DNA of 64,000 nucleotides, taken from the NCBI RefSeq assembly GCF_027706845.1, contig NZ_JAQGCZ010000013.1, positions 1 to 64,000 on the forward strand. Reading direction: 5' to 3'. Position 1 is the first letter of the stretch. Every line of letters starts with the position of its first letter. The notes beneath the pieces were generated by a model that ran no database searches, was not told the origin of the DNA, and worked only from the letters and a program-made list of their open reading frames with translations. Source of the stretch: Mycolicibacterium sp. BiH015. GTDB taxonomy: Bacteria > Actinomycetota > Actinomycetes > Mycobacteriales > Mycobacteriaceae. Position numbers and translations under genes: made by a program. This document shows, piece after piece, positions 51,130-61,475 of this stretch.

Positions 51130-52536
51130 GTGAACACCCGGCCCGTCGGTGCACGCCAGGCGCGTGAACTGTTGCGGGTCGCGTTCGGCCCGTCGGTCGT
51201 CGCGCTGGTCATCATCGCCGCTGTCGTCCTTCTGCAGCTGTTGATCGCCAACAGCGACATGACCGGGGCGCTCGGCGCGATCGCGAGTATGTGGCTCGGT
51301 GTTCATCAGGTTCCGGTGTCGATCGCAGGCAGTGCGCTCGGCGTGATGCCGCTGATGCCGGTGCTACTGATGATCTACGGCACCGCACGAACCACGGCGG
51401 CGGCAACGACGAGCACATCGTGGTTCGTCACCCGCTGGGTGGTCGCGTCGGCGCTGGGCGGGCCGCTGCTGATCGCTGCGATCAGCCTGGCGGTCATCCA
51501 TGACGCCGCGTCAGTGCTGACGGAGCTGCAGACCCCGGACGCCCTTCGCGCGTTCGGGGGCGTGTTCGCCGTCCACGCGATCGGTGCCGTGCTGGGCGTC
51601 GGCTCGCGGATGGGTCGGCGGCTGTTGTACGCCTCTCCGCTTCCGAATTGGTTGTTCGACGCGCTGCGGGCCGCGGCGGCCGGTGTGCTCGCTTTGATGG
51701 GACTGTCCGGGGCAGTCATCGCGGGCTCGCTGATCGTGCACTGGTCGACAATGCACGACCTCTTCTCCATCACCGACTCCGTGTTCGGTCAGTTCAGCTT
51801 GACCGTTCTGTCGGTGCTCTACGTGCCCAATGTGATGGTCGGAACGGCCGCGGTGGCCGTGGGTTCCAGCGCACATGTGGGCCTTGCGACGTTCAGTTCG
51901 TTCACAGTGTTCGGCGGGGACATTCCCGCGTTGCCGGTGCTGGCGGCGGTCCCGACTCCGCCCCTCGGGCCCGTCTGGGTGGCGTTGCTGATCGTGGCCG
52001 CGGTCTCCGCCGTGGCGCTGGGCCAGCAGTGCGCCCGAAAGCCCTTGCCCATTCTGGCGGCCCTGGCCAAGGTGCTGCTGGCTGCCGCGGTTGCCGCGGC
52101 AACGATGGCTCTGCTGGCCTACGCAGGCAGCGGCCCGCTGGGCAATTTCGGCGACGTGGGCGTCGACCAGACGACGTTCGCACCCGCGGTCTTTGTCTGG
52201 TTCGCCGGCATCGGCGCACTGACGAGCGCCATGTCCGGCGGGATCCGGCCTCGCGTGCGCAAGCCCCGACCCGAGCCGGCCGTCGACGACGTAAAGCCGG
52301 TCGCCGACGCGACTGCCGACGACCCAGAGCCTGTGACGGAGGAGATCGTCACCGACGCCCCGGCACATGAGGATCCCGTGCCGGTGTTCGACGAGCCTGC
52401 CGCCGACCGTGTTGTGGTGGATGGTGTTCCGGATGTGGAGCTGGACCCGGAGGAGCACTTCGTCGTAGACGAAGAATTAGGCCGGAGCGTCGTAGACGAG
52501 GACGGCAGCGACGATGCCGATCGTCGCAGCCACTAG
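51130..52536 (+). CDS. perM: Cell-division membrane protein PerM (Rv0955-like, DUF6350)
   Basis: A polytopic membrane protein of about 468 residues with ten or so helices (to about residue 385) and an acidic Asp/Glu/Val/Pro-rich cytoplasmic tail. Position between the 34 kDa antigen homologue and purN and the DUF6350 layout match Rv0955/PerM, which supports persistence and stabilises division proteins. GTG at 51130 is chosen for the GAGGAG upstream; GTG at 51082 gives 16 extra residues. Confidence 0.82.
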   Translation: MNTRPVGARQARELLRVAFGPSVVALVIIAAVVLLQLLIANSDMTGALGAIASMWLGVHQVPVSIAGSALGVMPLMPVLLMIYGTARTTAAATTSTSWFVTRWVVASALGGPLLIAAISLAVIHDAASVLTELQTPDALRAFGGVFAVHAIGAVLGVGSRMGRRLLYASPLPNWLFDALRAAAAGVLALMGLSGAVIAGSLIVHWSTMHDLFSITDSVFGQFSLTVLSVLYVPNVMVGTAAVAVGSSAHVGLATFSSFTVFGGDIPALPVLAAVPTPPLGPVWVALLIVAAVSAVALGQQCARKPLPILAALAKVLLAAAVAAATMALLAYAGSGPLGNFGDVGVDQTTFAPAVFVWFAGIGALTSAMSGGIRPRVRKPRPEPAVDDVKPVADATADDPEPVTEEIVTDAPAHEDPVPVFDEPAADRVVVDGVPDVELDPEEHFVVDEELGRSVVDEDGSDDADRRSH

Positions 52537-52545
52537 GCTTTCAGC

Positions 52546-53175
52546 GTGCAGCCCGAGGTCCACGTCGCCCCGAGTGCGCCGTCGCGACTTGTGGTCCTGG
52601 CGTCGGGGACCGGTTCACTGCTGGCATCTCTTGTCGATGCCGCCGTCGGCGACTTTCCCGCCCGGGTCGTCGCGGTGGGCACCGACCGGGTCTGCACGGC
52701 GCTCGACATCGCCGCCGCGGCATCGATTCCGTCGTTCACCGTGTCGCTGGCCGACCACCCCGACCGCGGCGCATGGGATGTCGCGATCACCGACGCGACG
52801 GCCGCGTTCAGCCCGGACATCGTCGTGTCGGCCGGATTCATGAAAATCCTTGGACCGGAATTCCTTTCCAGGTTCCCCGGCCGCGTGCTCAATACGCATC
52901 CCGCGCTTCTGCCAGCCTTTCCCGGTGCCCATGCTGTGCGTGACGCGTTGGCCTACGGCGTGCGGTTGACCGGATGCACCGTGCATCTGGTGGACGCGGG
53001 CACCGACACCGGGCCGATCGTGGCTCAGCAGGCGGTGCCGGTTCTCGACGGCGACGACGAGTCGACCCTGCACGAGCGGATCAAGGTGATCGAACGGCAG
53101 CTTCTGGTGGAGGTGGTGGCCTCGATGGCCACCCGCGGTATGACCTGGACAGGACGAAAGGCGATTCTAGGATGA
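52546..53175 (+). CDS. purN: Phosphoribosylglycinamide formyltransferase
   Basis: A 209-residue GAR transformylase. The fold starts '[17 protein letters not shown]'; the catalytic Asn-His-Asp set is visible in '[18 protein letters not shown]' and '[14 protein letters not shown]'. It performs the third step of purine synthesis with 10-formyl-THF. GTG start at 52546. Its stop overlaps the purH ATG (ATGA). Confidence 0.96.
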   Translation: MQPEVHVAPSAPSRLVVLASGTGSLLASLVDAAVGDFPARVVAVGTDRVCTALDIAAAASIPSFTVSLADHPDRGAWDVAITDATAAFSPDIVVSAGFMKILGPEFLSRFPGRVLNTHPALLPAFPGAHAVRDALAYGVRLTGCTVHLVDAGTDTGPIVAQQAVPVLDGDDESTLHERIKVIERQLLVEVVASMATRGMTWTGRKAILG

Positions 53176-54749
53176 GCGACAACGATTTCCGGCGGCCCAT
53201 CCGCCGTGCCCTGATCAGCGTCTACGACAAGTCGGGTCTGGTGCCGCTGGCCGAGGGGCTGCACGCGGCGGGCGTCGACATCGTCTCCACCGGTTCGACA
53301 GCCAAAACCATTGCCGGCGCCGGGATTCCGGTCACCCCGGTCGAAGACGTCACGGGTTTCCCCGAAGTGCTCGACGGCCGTGTCAAGACGCTGCACCCAC
53401 ATGTGCACGCCGGCCTGCTCGCCGATCAGCGCAAGCCCGAACATGTTTCGGCGTTGGCTGAACTCGGCGTCGCGGCGTTCGAACTCGTCGTCGTCAACCT
53501 GTATCCGTTCACCCAGACCGTCAACTCCGGGGCGGGCGTCGACGAGTGTGTGGAGCAGATCGACATCGGCGGACCGTCCATGGTGCGTGCCGCCGCCAAG
53601 AACCATCCCAGCGTCGCCGTCGTCGTCGACCCCCTGGGTTACGACGGGGTGCTGGCCGCGGTGCGGGCAGGTGGATTCACCTACGGTGAGCGAAAGAAGT
53701 TGGCGTCGTTGGCATTTCGGCACACTGCCGAATACGACGTGGCCGTCGCTTCCTGGATGGGGTCGGTGTTGGCGCCAGAGGAAGACGCGGAATCGGCCGA
53801 GCTGCCACGGTGGCTGGGGTCGACGTTCCGGCGCACCTCGGTGCTCCGATACGGCGAGAACCCGCACCAGCGGGCCGCGCTGTACAGCGACGACGGCGGC
53901 TGGCCCGGTCTCGCGCAGGCCGAACAGTTGCACGGCAAGGAGATGTCCTACAACAACTACACCGACGCCGACGCAGCCTGGCGCGCGGCATTCGACCACG
54001 AAGACATCTGCGTGGCAATCATCAAGCACGCCAACCCCTGCGGCATCGCGGTCTCCTCGGTGTCGGTGGCCGACGCTCACCGCAAAGCGCACGAGTGCGA
54101 TCCGCTGTCGGCGTTCGGCGGGGTGATCGCCGCCAACACCGAAGTCACGGTGGAAATGGCCGAAACCGTCGCAGGCATCTTCACCGAGGTGATCATCGCG
54201 CCCGCCTACGCACCCGGCGCCGTCGAGATCCTGCAGGGCAAGAAGAACATCCGCGTGCTCGTCGCATCCGAGCCGCAGCCGGGTGGCACCGAGTTCCGCC
54301 AGGTCAGCGGGGGACTGCTGTTGCAACAGCGCGACACAATCGACGCGGCCGGGGACGACCCGAACAATTGGACCCTGGCCACCGGCGCCCCCGCCGACCC
54401 CGAGACCCTGGCCGACCTGGTGTTCGCGTGGCGGACGTGCCGGGCCGTCAAGTCCAACGCGATCGTCATCGCCAAGGACGGCGCCACCGTGGGTGTCGGT
54501 ATGGGACAGGTGAATCGCGTCGACGCGGCCAGGCTCGCCGTGGAGCGTGCCGGCGATCGCACCCGCGGCGCCGTCGGCGCCTCCGACGCCTTCTTCCCGT
54601 TCCCTGACGGGCTGGAGACGCTCACCGCGGCGGGCGTCAAAGCCGTCGTCCACCCCGGCGGCTCGGTGCGCGACGACGAGGTCACCGCCGCCGCGGAAGC
54701 GGCAGGCATCACGCTGTACCTCACCGGCGCACGGCATTTCGCGCATTAG
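53172..54749 (+). CDS. purH: Bifunctional AICAR transformylase / IMP cyclohydrolase
   Basis: A 525-residue enzyme carrying out the last two steps of IMP synthesis. The N-terminal cyclohydrolase domain has '[19 protein letters not shown]' and '[16 protein letters not shown]'; the transformylase domain has '[14 protein letters not shown]' and the catalytic Lys-His in '[12 protein letters not shown]'. The C-terminus '[14 protein letters not shown]' is typical. Start codon overlaps purN. Confidence 0.97.
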   Translation: MSDNDFRRPIRRALISVYDKSGLVPLAEGLHAAGVDIVSTGSTAKTIAGAGIPVTPVEDVTGFPEVLDGRVKTLHPHVHAGLLADQRKPEHVSALAELGVAAFELVVVNLYPFTQTVNSGAGVDECVEQIDIGGPSMVRAAAKNHPSVAVVVDPLGYDGVLAAVRAGGFTYGERKKLASLAFRHTAEYDVAVASWMGSVLAPEEDAESAELPRWLGSTFRRTSVLRYGENPHQRAALYSDDGGWPGLAQAEQLHGKEMSYNNYTDADAAWRAAFDHEDICVAIIKHANPCGIAVSSVSVADAHRKAHECDPLSAFGGVIAANTEVTVEMAETVAGIFTEVIIAPAYAPGAVEILQGKKNIRVLVASEPQPGGTEFRQVSGGLLLQQRDTIDAAGDDPNNWTLATGAPADPETLADLVFAWRTCRAVKSNAIVIAKDGATVGVGMGQVNRVDAARLAVERAGDRTRGAVGASDAFFPFPDGLETLTAAGVKAVVHPGGSVRDDEVTAAAEAAGITLYLTGARHFAH

Positions 54750-54759
54750 GAGACAGCAC

Positions 54760-55437
54760 ATGATGATCCGAGCACCACGGCGTCGGCGAGCGGTCGCTCT
54801 CGCCGCGATGGCCGCGGCGGTACTGCTGTCCTCATGCACCCGCGTGGTCGACGACGCGCGGGGTGTGGCCGCGCAACCCGGCCAGGTGTTCGGGTCTGCC
54901 GCGTCGGCCCAGGACTGCACGCCGGTGGACACCGAACTGGTCGACGTGCCGGCCCCGTCGGGTGTCTCGGCGGATGCCGATCCGGTGCTGCGGATTCCCC
55001 AGCCGGATGGATGGAAGCGAATAACAGCACTGGATTCGGACATGATCCGCTTCGTGATGCGCAACGACGACCTCGCCCGCGACGGGGTGGCGCCCACAGC
55101 TGTCGTGACGCTCGAGTCGCACCGCGGAGAACTGTCCGCCCAGAAATTCTTCGACGAGCAGCGCAGGCAGGTGTCGCAGTTGGGGGTGACCGACCTGGAG
55201 CTCACCGACACCACGCTGTGCGGTCTGCCCGCCGTGCGCGGCAGCTACATGTCCCCGCTGCTGGGTACCGCGGGGCCACGCCGCGCCGACCTACTCAGCG
55301 CCGTCATGTTCACCGAAGGCAGAACCTTCGGCGTCGCACTCACGCTGCAGAGCGCCGACGAGCAGGATCCGGAATATCAGCGTGACGCCGAGATGATTCT
55401 CGACGGCTTCCAGATGCTGCCGCCGGGCACCCGCTAG
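54760..55437 (+). CDS. Lipoprotein, LpqN/LpqT-like
   Basis: A 225-residue secreted lipoprotein. The signal peptide runs to a lipobox L-L-S-S-C near residue 28, with a run of arginines before the hydrophobic core. The mature part has 'IPQPDGWKRI', a central strand-rich region and 'GLPAVRGSYM', which resembles the LpqN/LpqT fold. AGGAGACAGC precedes the first of two adjacent ATG codons. It sits between purH and the Rv0958-like gene. Function unknown. Confidence 0.75.
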   Translation: MMIRAPRRRRAVALAAMAAAVLLSSCTRVVDDARGVAAQPGQVFGSAASAQDCTPVDTELVDVPAPSGVSADADPVLRIPQPDGWKRITALDSDMIRFVMRNDDLARDGVAPTAVVTLESHRGELSAQKFFDEQRRQVSQLGVTDLELTDTTLCGLPAVRGSYMSPLLGTAGPRRADLLSAVMFTEGRTFGVALTLQSADEQDPEYQRDAEMILDGFQMLPPGTR

Positions 55438-55490
55438 CTGCTGTTCGCCGGGGGCACAGTGCCTAATCCCGGCGGCAGTCGTAGCTTGGA

Positions 55491-56885
55491 GTGGTGACAT
55501 CACCTAACGACCTCCCCCGCACCGTCGGCGAGCTGCGGGCCTCGGGGCATCGCGAACGCAGCGTCAAGGCCGAGATCAGGGAGAACCTGCTGGCGGCGCT
55601 CGCGTCGGGCGCCCCCGTCGACGAGGTCTGGCCAGGCATCCTCGGCTTCGAGGACACCGTGATCCCGCAGCTGGAACGGGCCCTCATCGCCGGACACGAC
55701 ATCGTCCTGCTCGGTGAGCGCGGTCAGGGCAAGACCCGCCTCCTGCGGGCACTCACCGGAATGCTCGACGAGTGGACGCCCGTCATCGCCGGAGCCGAGC
55801 TCGGCGAGCACCCGTACAGCCCGATCACCCCGGAGTCGATCCGCCGGGCGGCCGATTCAGGGGACGACCTGCCCGTCGAGTGGCGCCACCGCAGCGAGCG
55901 CTACACCGAGAAGCTCGCGACCCCTGACACCAGCGTCGCCGACCTCGTCGGTGACATCGACCCGATCAAGGTGGCCGAAGGTCGCAGTCTCGGAGATCCC
56001 GAGACCATCGCCTACGGTCTGGTTCCTCGCGCGCACCGCGGCATCGTCGCGGTCAACGAGCTGCCCGACCTGGCCGAGCGGATCCAGGTTTCGATGCTCA
56101 ACGTGATGGAGGAGCGCGACATCCAGGTGCGCGGTTACACGCTCAGATTGCCCCTCGACGTGCTTGTGGTGGCCAGTGCCAACCCGGAGGACTACACCAA
56201 CCGCGGGCGCATCATCACCCCGCTCAAGGACCGATTCGGGGCCGAGATCCGCACCCACTACCCGCAGGAACTCGACGCCGAGGTCGGCGTCATCGTGCAG
56301 GAGGCGCATCTGGCCGCCGAGGTGCCCGAGCACCTGCTGCAGATTCTGGCGCGGTTCGCCCGCAGCTTGCGTGAATCGAGCTCCATCGACCAGCGGTCCG
56401 GGGTGTCGGCGCGGTTCGCGATCGCGGCGGCCGAGACCGTCGCGGCGTCGGCGCGGCATCGCGCGGCCGTGCTGGGCGAGCAGGAGCCGGTCGCTCGGGT
56501 GGTGGATCTCGCGTCGATCATCGACGTGCTGCGCGGCAAGTTGGAGTTCGAATCCGGCGAGGAGGGCCGCGAGCAGGCGATCCTCGAACATCTGCTGCGC
56601 CGCGCCACCGCCGAGACGGCGCAACGGCTGCTCGGCGGGATCGACGTCGGACCGATCGTCACAGCGGTGGAAGGCGGCTCGCCCGTCACCACCGGCGAGC
56701 GGGTGTCGGCCCGTGACGTCCTCGCGGCGCTGCCCGAGGTACCCGCCGTCGCCGAGATCCAACAGCGCCTCGGGGCACAGTCCGAGGGGCAGCGCGCGGC
56801 GGCGATCGAGCTGGCGCTCGAAGCGCTCTATCTGGCGAAGCGGATCGACAAGGTGTCCGATCAAGGCGAAACGATTTATGGCTAG
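55491..56885 (+). CDS. MoxR/Mg-chelatase-type AAA+ ATPase (Rv0958-like)
   Basis: A 464-residue AAA+ protein. Walker A is 'LLGERGQGKTRLLRAL', sensor/Walker B region 'GIVAVNELPDLAERIQVSM', then 'VLVVASANPEDYTNRGRIITPLKDRF' (split) as sensor 1 and an arginine-rich lid. It starts with GTG. It overlaps the VWA gene by eight bases; such pairs act like MoxR/VWA or chelatase I/D subunits, remodelling or inserting metal into a partner. By synteny it is Rv0958. Confidence 0.88.
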   Translation: MVTSPNDLPRTVGELRASGHRERSVKAEIRENLLAALASGAPVDEVWPGILGFEDTVIPQLERALIAGHDIVLLGERGQGKTRLLRALTGMLDEWTPVIAGAELGEHPYSPITPESIRRAADSGDDLPVEWRHRSERYTEKLATPDTSVADLVGDIDPIKVAEGRSLGDPETIAYGLVPRAHRGIVAVNELPDLAERIQVSMLNVMEERDIQVRGYTLRLPLDVLVVASANPEDYTNRGRIITPLKDRFGAEIRTHYPQELDAEVGVIVQEAHLAAEVPEHLLQILARFARSLRESSSIDQRSGVSARFAIAAAETVAASARHRAAVLGEQEPVARVVDLASIIDVLRGKLEFESGEEGREQAILEHLLRRATAETAQRLLGGIDVGPIVTAVEGGSPVTTGERVSARDVLAALPEVPAVAEIQQRLGAQSEGQRAAAIELALEALYLAKRIDKVSDQGETIYG

Positions 56886-58851
56886 CAGGTTTTCGCGGTA
56901 CTCCCGCTACACCGGCGGCCCCGACCCGCTGGCACCTCCTGTCGATTTGCGGGAGGCGCTGGAGGCGATCGGGCAGGATGTGATGGAAGGCACCTCGCCC
57001 CGCCGTGCGCTGTCGGAGCTCCTGCGGCGCGGCACCAGGAACATGCCTGGTGCCGACAAGCTCGCCGCCGAGGCGAACCGCCGTCGTCGGGAACTGTTGC
57101 AGCGCAACAACCTCGACGGAACCCTGGCCGAGATCAAGAAGCTGCTCGACGAGGCGGTGCTCGCCGAGCGCAAGGAGCTGGCGAGGGCCCTCGACGACGA
57201 TGCCCGGTTCGGTGAATTGCAGCTGGAATCCCTGTCGCCGTCGCCCGCCAAGGCTGTCCAGGAGCTCGCCGAGTACGACTGGCGTTCGCAGGAGGCCCGC
57301 GAAAAGTACGACCAGATCAAGGACCTCCTGGGCCGGGAGATGCTCGATCAGCGTTTCGCCGGCATGAAGCAGGCTCTGGAGAACGCGACCGATGAGGATC
57401 GCCAGCGCGTCAACGAGATGCTCGACGACCTCAACGATCTGCTCGACAAGCATGCCAAAGGTGAAGATACGCAACAGGATTTCCAGGACTTCATGGCCAA
57501 GCACGGCCAGTACTTCCCGGAGAATCCGCAGAACGTCGACGAGCTGTTGGACTCGCTGGCGAAGCGTTCCGCGGCGGCGCAACGGTTCCGCAACAGCCTC
57601 AGCGAGCAGCAGCGCGCCGAGTTGGACTCGCTGGCGCAGCAGGCTTTCGGCTCGCCGTCGTTGATGAACGCGCTCAACCGTCTGGACAGCCACCTCCAGG
57701 CCGCCCGGCCCGGCGAGGATTGGTCGGGCTCGCAGCGGTTCTCCGGGGACGACCCGCTGGGCATGGGGGAGGGCGCGCAGGCACTCGCCGACATCTCTGA
57801 ACTCGAACAGCTCGCCGAGCAGCTCTCACAGAGCTACTCGGGCGCGACGATGGACGACGTCGACCTGGACATGCTGGCACGTCAACTCGGCGAGGATGCG
57901 GCCGTGGATGCCAGGACGCTGGCTGAGCTGGAACGCGCGCTGATGAACCAGGGCTTTCTCGATCGGGGTTCCGACGGGCAGTGGCGGCTGTCACCGAAGG
58001 CCATGCGTCAGCTCGGGCAAGCAGCCTTACGTGATGTGGCGCAACAGCTTTCGGGTCGTCACGGTGAGCGCGACACCCGCAAGGCCGGTGCGGCGGGCGA
58101 GCTGACGGGCGCGACGCGGCCATGGCAGTTCGGTGACACCGAACCGTGGAACGTGACCCGGACCCTCACCAACGCCGTCCTGCGCGAGGCGGGAACCGGG
58201 GAGTCGGCCCGCCCGATCCGGATCACGGTCGAGGACGTCGAGATCTCCGAGACCGAGACCCGTACGCAGGCCGCGGTCGCGCTGCTGGTCGACACCTCGT
58301 TCTCGATGGTGATGGAGAACCGCTGGCTGCCGATGAAGCGCACCGCGCTGGCGCTCAACCACCTTGTCAGCACCCGGTTCCGTTCCGATGCCCTGCAGAT
58401 CGTCGCGTTCGGCCGCTACGCCCGCACGGTCACCGCTGCCGAGTTGACCGGACTTGAGGGCGTCTACGAGCAGGGCACCAATCTGCACCACGCGCTCGCG
58501 CTGGCCAGCCGGCATCTGAGGCGTCACCCCAACGCGCAACCGGTCATCCTCGTGGTCACCGACGGTGAGCCGACAGCGCACCTTGAGGACTTCGACGGCA
58601 ACGGGTCTTCTGCGGTGTTCTTTGACTACCCGCCGCACCCGCGGACCATCGCCCACACGGTGAAGGGATTCGACGAAGTAGCGCGGCTCGGGGCGCAGGT
58701 GACGATCTTCCGGCTCGGCAGCGATCCGGGGCTGGCCCGCTTCATCGACCAGGTCGCGCGCCGCGTGGGCGGACGGGTGGTGGTGCCAGACCTCGACGGT
58801 TTGGGTGCTGCGGTGGTCGGTGACTACCTGAGTGCCAAGCGGCGGCGGTAG
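56878..58851 (+). CDS. VWA-domain partner protein (Rv0959-like)
   Basis: A 657-residue protein, mostly helical and charged up to about residue 420, with a C-terminal von Willebrand factor A domain. The metal-ion-dependent adhesion site is visible: 'VDTSFSM' (D-x-S-x-S), the Thr in 'QGTNLHHAL' and the Asp in 'VTDGEPT'. It starts within the 3' end of the AAA+ gene (ATGGCTAG overlap), so the two are made together. Client protein unknown. Confidence 0.88.
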   Translation: MASRFSRYSRYTGGPDPLAPPVDLREALEAIGQDVMEGTSPRRALSELLRRGTRNMPGADKLAAEANRRRRELLQRNNLDGTLAEIKKLLDEAVLAERKELARALDDDARFGELQLESLSPSPAKAVQELAEYDWRSQEAREKYDQIKDLLGREMLDQRFAGMKQALENATDEDRQRVNEMLDDLNDLLDKHAKGEDTQQDFQDFMAKHGQYFPENPQNVDELLDSLAKRSAAAQRFRNSLSEQQRAELDSLAQQAFGSPSLMNALNRLDSHLQAARPGEDWSGSQRFSGDDPLGMGEGAQALADISELEQLAEQLSQSYSGATMDDVDLDMLARQLGEDAAVDARTLAELERALMNQGFLDRGSDGQWRLSPKAMRQLGQAALRDVAQQLSGRHGERDTRKAGAAGELTGATRPWQFGDTEPWNVTRTLTNAVLREAGTGESARPIRITVEDVEISETETRTQAAVALLVDTSFSMVMENRWLPMKRTALALNHLVSTRFRSDALQIVAFGRYARTVTAAELTGLEGVYEQGTNLHHALALASRHLRRHPNAQPVILVVTDGEPTAHLEDFDGNGSSAVFFDYPPHPRTIAHTVKGFDEVARLGAQVTIFRLGSDPGLARFIDQVARRVGGRVVVPDLDGLGAAVVGDYLSAKRRR

Positions 58852-58863
58852 TCGCCTACCGGG

Positions 58864-59445
58864 CTAGTCGGCGCGCTTGCGCTTCTTGCGCCGCACGGTG
58901 ACGCTGCCCCACACCGAGAAGCCGCTGATGCGTACCAGTGGGGCGCCGGGGGAGCCCTCGCCTTCGACGTTGCGGTCGAAGCTGCCCATCACCGCGACGC
59001 CGTGCAGATCGACGTTGACCTCCGGCGGCACCAGGATCGTCTGGCCCCCCATGATCGAGTAGGTCCGAATGTGAACTTCGGGGGAGGTGAAGTCGGCGTA
59101 GCGCAGGTCGACGACCCCGCCACCGCAGAACGCGAACGTGGTCAGCGTGCGCGGAACGTTCCATCGCCCGCGACGTTCGTAACCGCTCAGGATCGCAAGC
59201 AGCAGGCTCGACGGTGCGGGCCGGCACGGACCACCGCGACCCCTGGTAATCGCGCCGGGCAGGTCGGCCGACAGACGGTCGAGTTCGTCATACGTCTGGG
59301 CAGCGTACGCCCTGTTCAGACGATCCTCGTACTCGGTGATGCCGAGGGTGCCCGACGCCGCGGCATCGGTGAGTAGCTGGGCTACCTGGATCCGGTCGGT
59401 GTCGCCAGCACGCATCGACCCGCTGCGGAAGGCGGGTGTGCTCAT
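58864..59445 (-). CDS. DUF1707 (SHOCT-like) and cell-wall-active LiaF-like protein (Rv0966c-like)
   Basis: A 193-residue cytoplasmic protein. The N-terminal DUF1707 motif reads 'MRAGDTDRIQVAQLLTDAAA' followed by 'GTLGITEYEDRLNRAYAAQT'. The C-terminal half is a beta-helix-like repeat 'VVDLRYADFT', 'HIRTYSIMGGQTILVPPEV', 'VAVMGSFDRN', as in LiaF/DUF2154 proteins. The ATG at 59445 fits the DUF1707 start. Rv0966c occupies the same syntenic place. Possibly an envelope-stress regulator. Confidence 0.82.
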   Translation of the reverse strand: MSTPAFRSGSMRAGDTDRIQVAQLLTDAAASGTLGITEYEDRLNRAYAAQTYDELDRLSADLPGAITRGRGGPCRPAPSSLLLAILSGYERRGRWNVPRTLTTFAFCGGGVVDLRYADFTSPEVHIRTYSIMGGQTILVPPEVNVDLHGVAVMGSFDRNVEGEGSPGAPLVRISGFSVWGSVTVRRKKRKRAD

Positions 59446-59538
59446 CGTGACCTTCTCGTGGTGGGACGCGCGCACATCGCCAACGAGCCTACGACGAACG
59501 TCGGCACATGCAAGTATCTTGACGAAACTGTGAGCTGG

Positions 59539-60306
59539 TTAGCTGACCCAGCGCGGCGGCCGCTTCTCCAGGAACGCCAGCATCCCCTCCCGCGCCTCGT
59601 CGGAGACGAACAATTGGGCCGACTCGCGCGTCAATTTCTCTGCGCGGCGCTCGAAGTCGTCGATCATGGCCGCCGTCGTCAGCGCCTTCGACGCCGCCAG
59701 CCCCTGCGGCGAACCTTGGGCGATCGCGGCCGCCAGTTCGGCGACGGTGGCCGCGACGTTGTCGGCGGCCACGGTGACCAAACCGATGTCGGCAGCCTCG
59801 GCGGCGCCGAACTTCTCCCCGGTGACGAAGTACCGTCCCGCCGCCCGTGCCGAAATCTTCGGCAGAAGTGTCAGCGAGATGATCGACGGTGCGACACCGA
59901 TGCGCGCCTCGGTCAGCGCAAACGTGCTCGCGCTGCCGGCCACCGCGATGTCGCAGGCCCCGACCAGGCCGAGCCCGCCTGCGCGGACGTGGCCGTCGAT
60001 CGCGGCGATCACCGGCAGGCGCAGTTCGAGAATCCGGCGAAGCAGGCGCGTCATCTCGTGTGCGCGGGCGACCGCCAGCTCCGAGGGGTCCCGCCCGGCC
60101 GCCTCGCTCAGATCGGCGCCGGCGCAGAACGTCCCGCCGGTGTGGCCCAGCACCACGACGCGCACGTCCTCATCCGCGGACGCGCGGGTCATGGCGTCGT
60201 GCAGCTGCTCGACAAGTGCCGTGGACAAGGCATTGCGGTTGTGCGGCGAATCCAGGGTCAGCCGTGCGACCGCACCGTCACGGGCGTAGCCGACCAGGGC
60301 ACTCAT
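59539..60306 (-). CDS. echA7: Enoyl-CoA hydratase/isomerase
   Basis: A 255-residue crotonase. The oxyanion-hole strands are 'SPHNRNALSTALVEQL' and 'GHTGGTFCAGADLSE', and 'AIDGHVRAGGLGLVGACDIAV' carries the second oxyanion glycines. Only one of the two usual catalytic glutamates is obvious ('LTEARIGVAPS'), so substrate and reaction may differ from simple hydration. The ATG shares one base with the fadE12 stop (TGATG). Operon with accD2-accA2-fadE12. Confidence 0.88.
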   Translation of the reverse strand: MSALVGYARDGAVARLTLDSPHNRNALSTALVEQLHDAMTRASADEDVRVVVLGHTGGTFCAGADLSEAAGRDPSELAVARAHEMTRLLRRILELRLPVIAAIDGHVRAGGLGLVGACDIAVAGSASTFALTEARIGVAPSIISLTLLPKISARAAGRYFVTGEKFGAAEAADIGLVTVAADNVAATVAELAAAIAQGSPQGLAASKALTTAAMIDDFERRAEKLTRESAQLFVSDEAREGMLAFLEKRPPRWVS

Positions 60307-61475
60307 CAGTAGGACCTCGGGAGGCCCAGCGACGTCTGCGCGATGAAGTTCAGGATCATCTCCCGGCTCACCGGGGCGATGCGGGCCAGCCGCGACGCTG
60401 TCAGCATCGACGCCACGCCGTACTCCTTGGTCAACCCGTTGCCGCCGAGGGACTGCACCGCCTGATCCACCGCGCGCACGGAGGCCTCGCCGGCCGCGTA
60501 CTTGGCCATGTTGGCAGCCTCTGCGGCGCCGCCGTCGTCGCCCGCGTCATAGAGAGCCGCGGCCTTCTGCATCATCAGCTTCGCGAGCTCGACCTCGATG
60601 TGGTTCTGCGCCAACGGATGTGACAGACCCTGATGCGCACCGATCGGCGTCTTCCACACCTGCCGGGTCTTGACGTAGTCGACGGCGCGGTCAAGGGCGA
60701 AGCGGCCGACGCCGACCGCATTGGCGGCACCCATGATGCGCTCGGGATTCAGCCCGGCGAACAGCTGCGCGATCGCCGCGTCCTCGGATCCGACCAGGGC
60801 ATCGGCGGGCAACCGGACTTCGTCGAGGAAAACCTGGAACTGGAACTCCGGGCTGATGATCTCCATGGGGATCTTCGTGAACGTGAAACCCGGTGTGTCC
60901 GTGGGCACCACGAACAGCGCAGGGCGAAGGGATTCCGACTCGTGGGCTCCGTCCTTGTAGGCGCGACCCACGACAAGCACCGACTGCGCCTGATCCACAC
61001 CGGAGATGTAGACCTTCTGTCCGGACAGGATCCAGTCGCTGCCGTCGCGGCGGGCCGTCGTGGTGATCTTGTGCGAATTCGAGCCGGCATCGGGTTCGGT
61101 GATCGCGAACGCCATCGTCAAGGACCCGTCGGCGATGCCCGGGATCCACCGCTTCTTCTGCTCCTCGGTGCCGAACTTCGAGATGATCGTGCCGTTGATT
61201 GCGGGTGAGACAACCATCATCAGAAGAGAAGCGCCGCCGGCTGCCATCTCCTCCATGACCAGGCTCAGCTCATACATGCCTGCGCCTCCGCCGCCGTACT
61301 CCTCCGGCAGGTTCACCCCGATGAAGCCGAGTTTGCCTGCCTCGGACCATAGTTCGTCGGTGTGCTTCCCGGCGCGGGCCTTTTCGAGGTAGTACCCCTG
61401 CCCGTAGTTGGCGACCATCGCGGCCACCGCCTTGCGCAGTGCCTGCTGTTCCTCGGTCTCGATGAAGCCGCTCAT
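60306..61475 (-). CDS. fadE12: Acyl-CoA dehydrogenase
   Basis: A 389-residue FAD acyl-CoA dehydrogenase. 'FAITEPDAGSNSHKITTTAR' and 'WILSGQKVYISGVDQA' are the flavin/substrate motifs, 'LGGNGLTKEYGVASMLTASR' the C-terminal dimer motif; the position of the catalytic base in 'GLTKEYGV' holds Glu. It overlaps accA2 upstream (ATGA) and echA7 downstream. The set resembles a short/branched-chain acyl-CoA (leucine-like) degradation module. Confidence 0.93.
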   Translation of the reverse strand: MSGFIETEEQQALRKAVAAMVANYGQGYYLEKARAGKHTDELWSEAGKLGFIGVNLPEEYGGGGAGMYELSLVMEEMAAGGASLLMMVVSPAINGTIISKFGTEEQKKRWIPGIADGSLTMAFAITEPDAGSNSHKITTTARRDGSDWILSGQKVYISGVDQAQSVLVVGRAYKDGAHESESLRPALFVVPTDTPGFTFTKIPMEIISPEFQFQVFLDEVRLPADALVGSEDAAIAQLFAGLNPERIMGAANAVGVGRFALDRAVDYVKTRQVWKTPIGAHQGLSHPLAQNHIEVELAKLMMQKAAALYDAGDDGGAAEAANMAKYAAGEASVRAVDQAVQSLGGNGLTKEYGVASMLTASRLARIAPVSREMILNFIAQTSLGLPRSY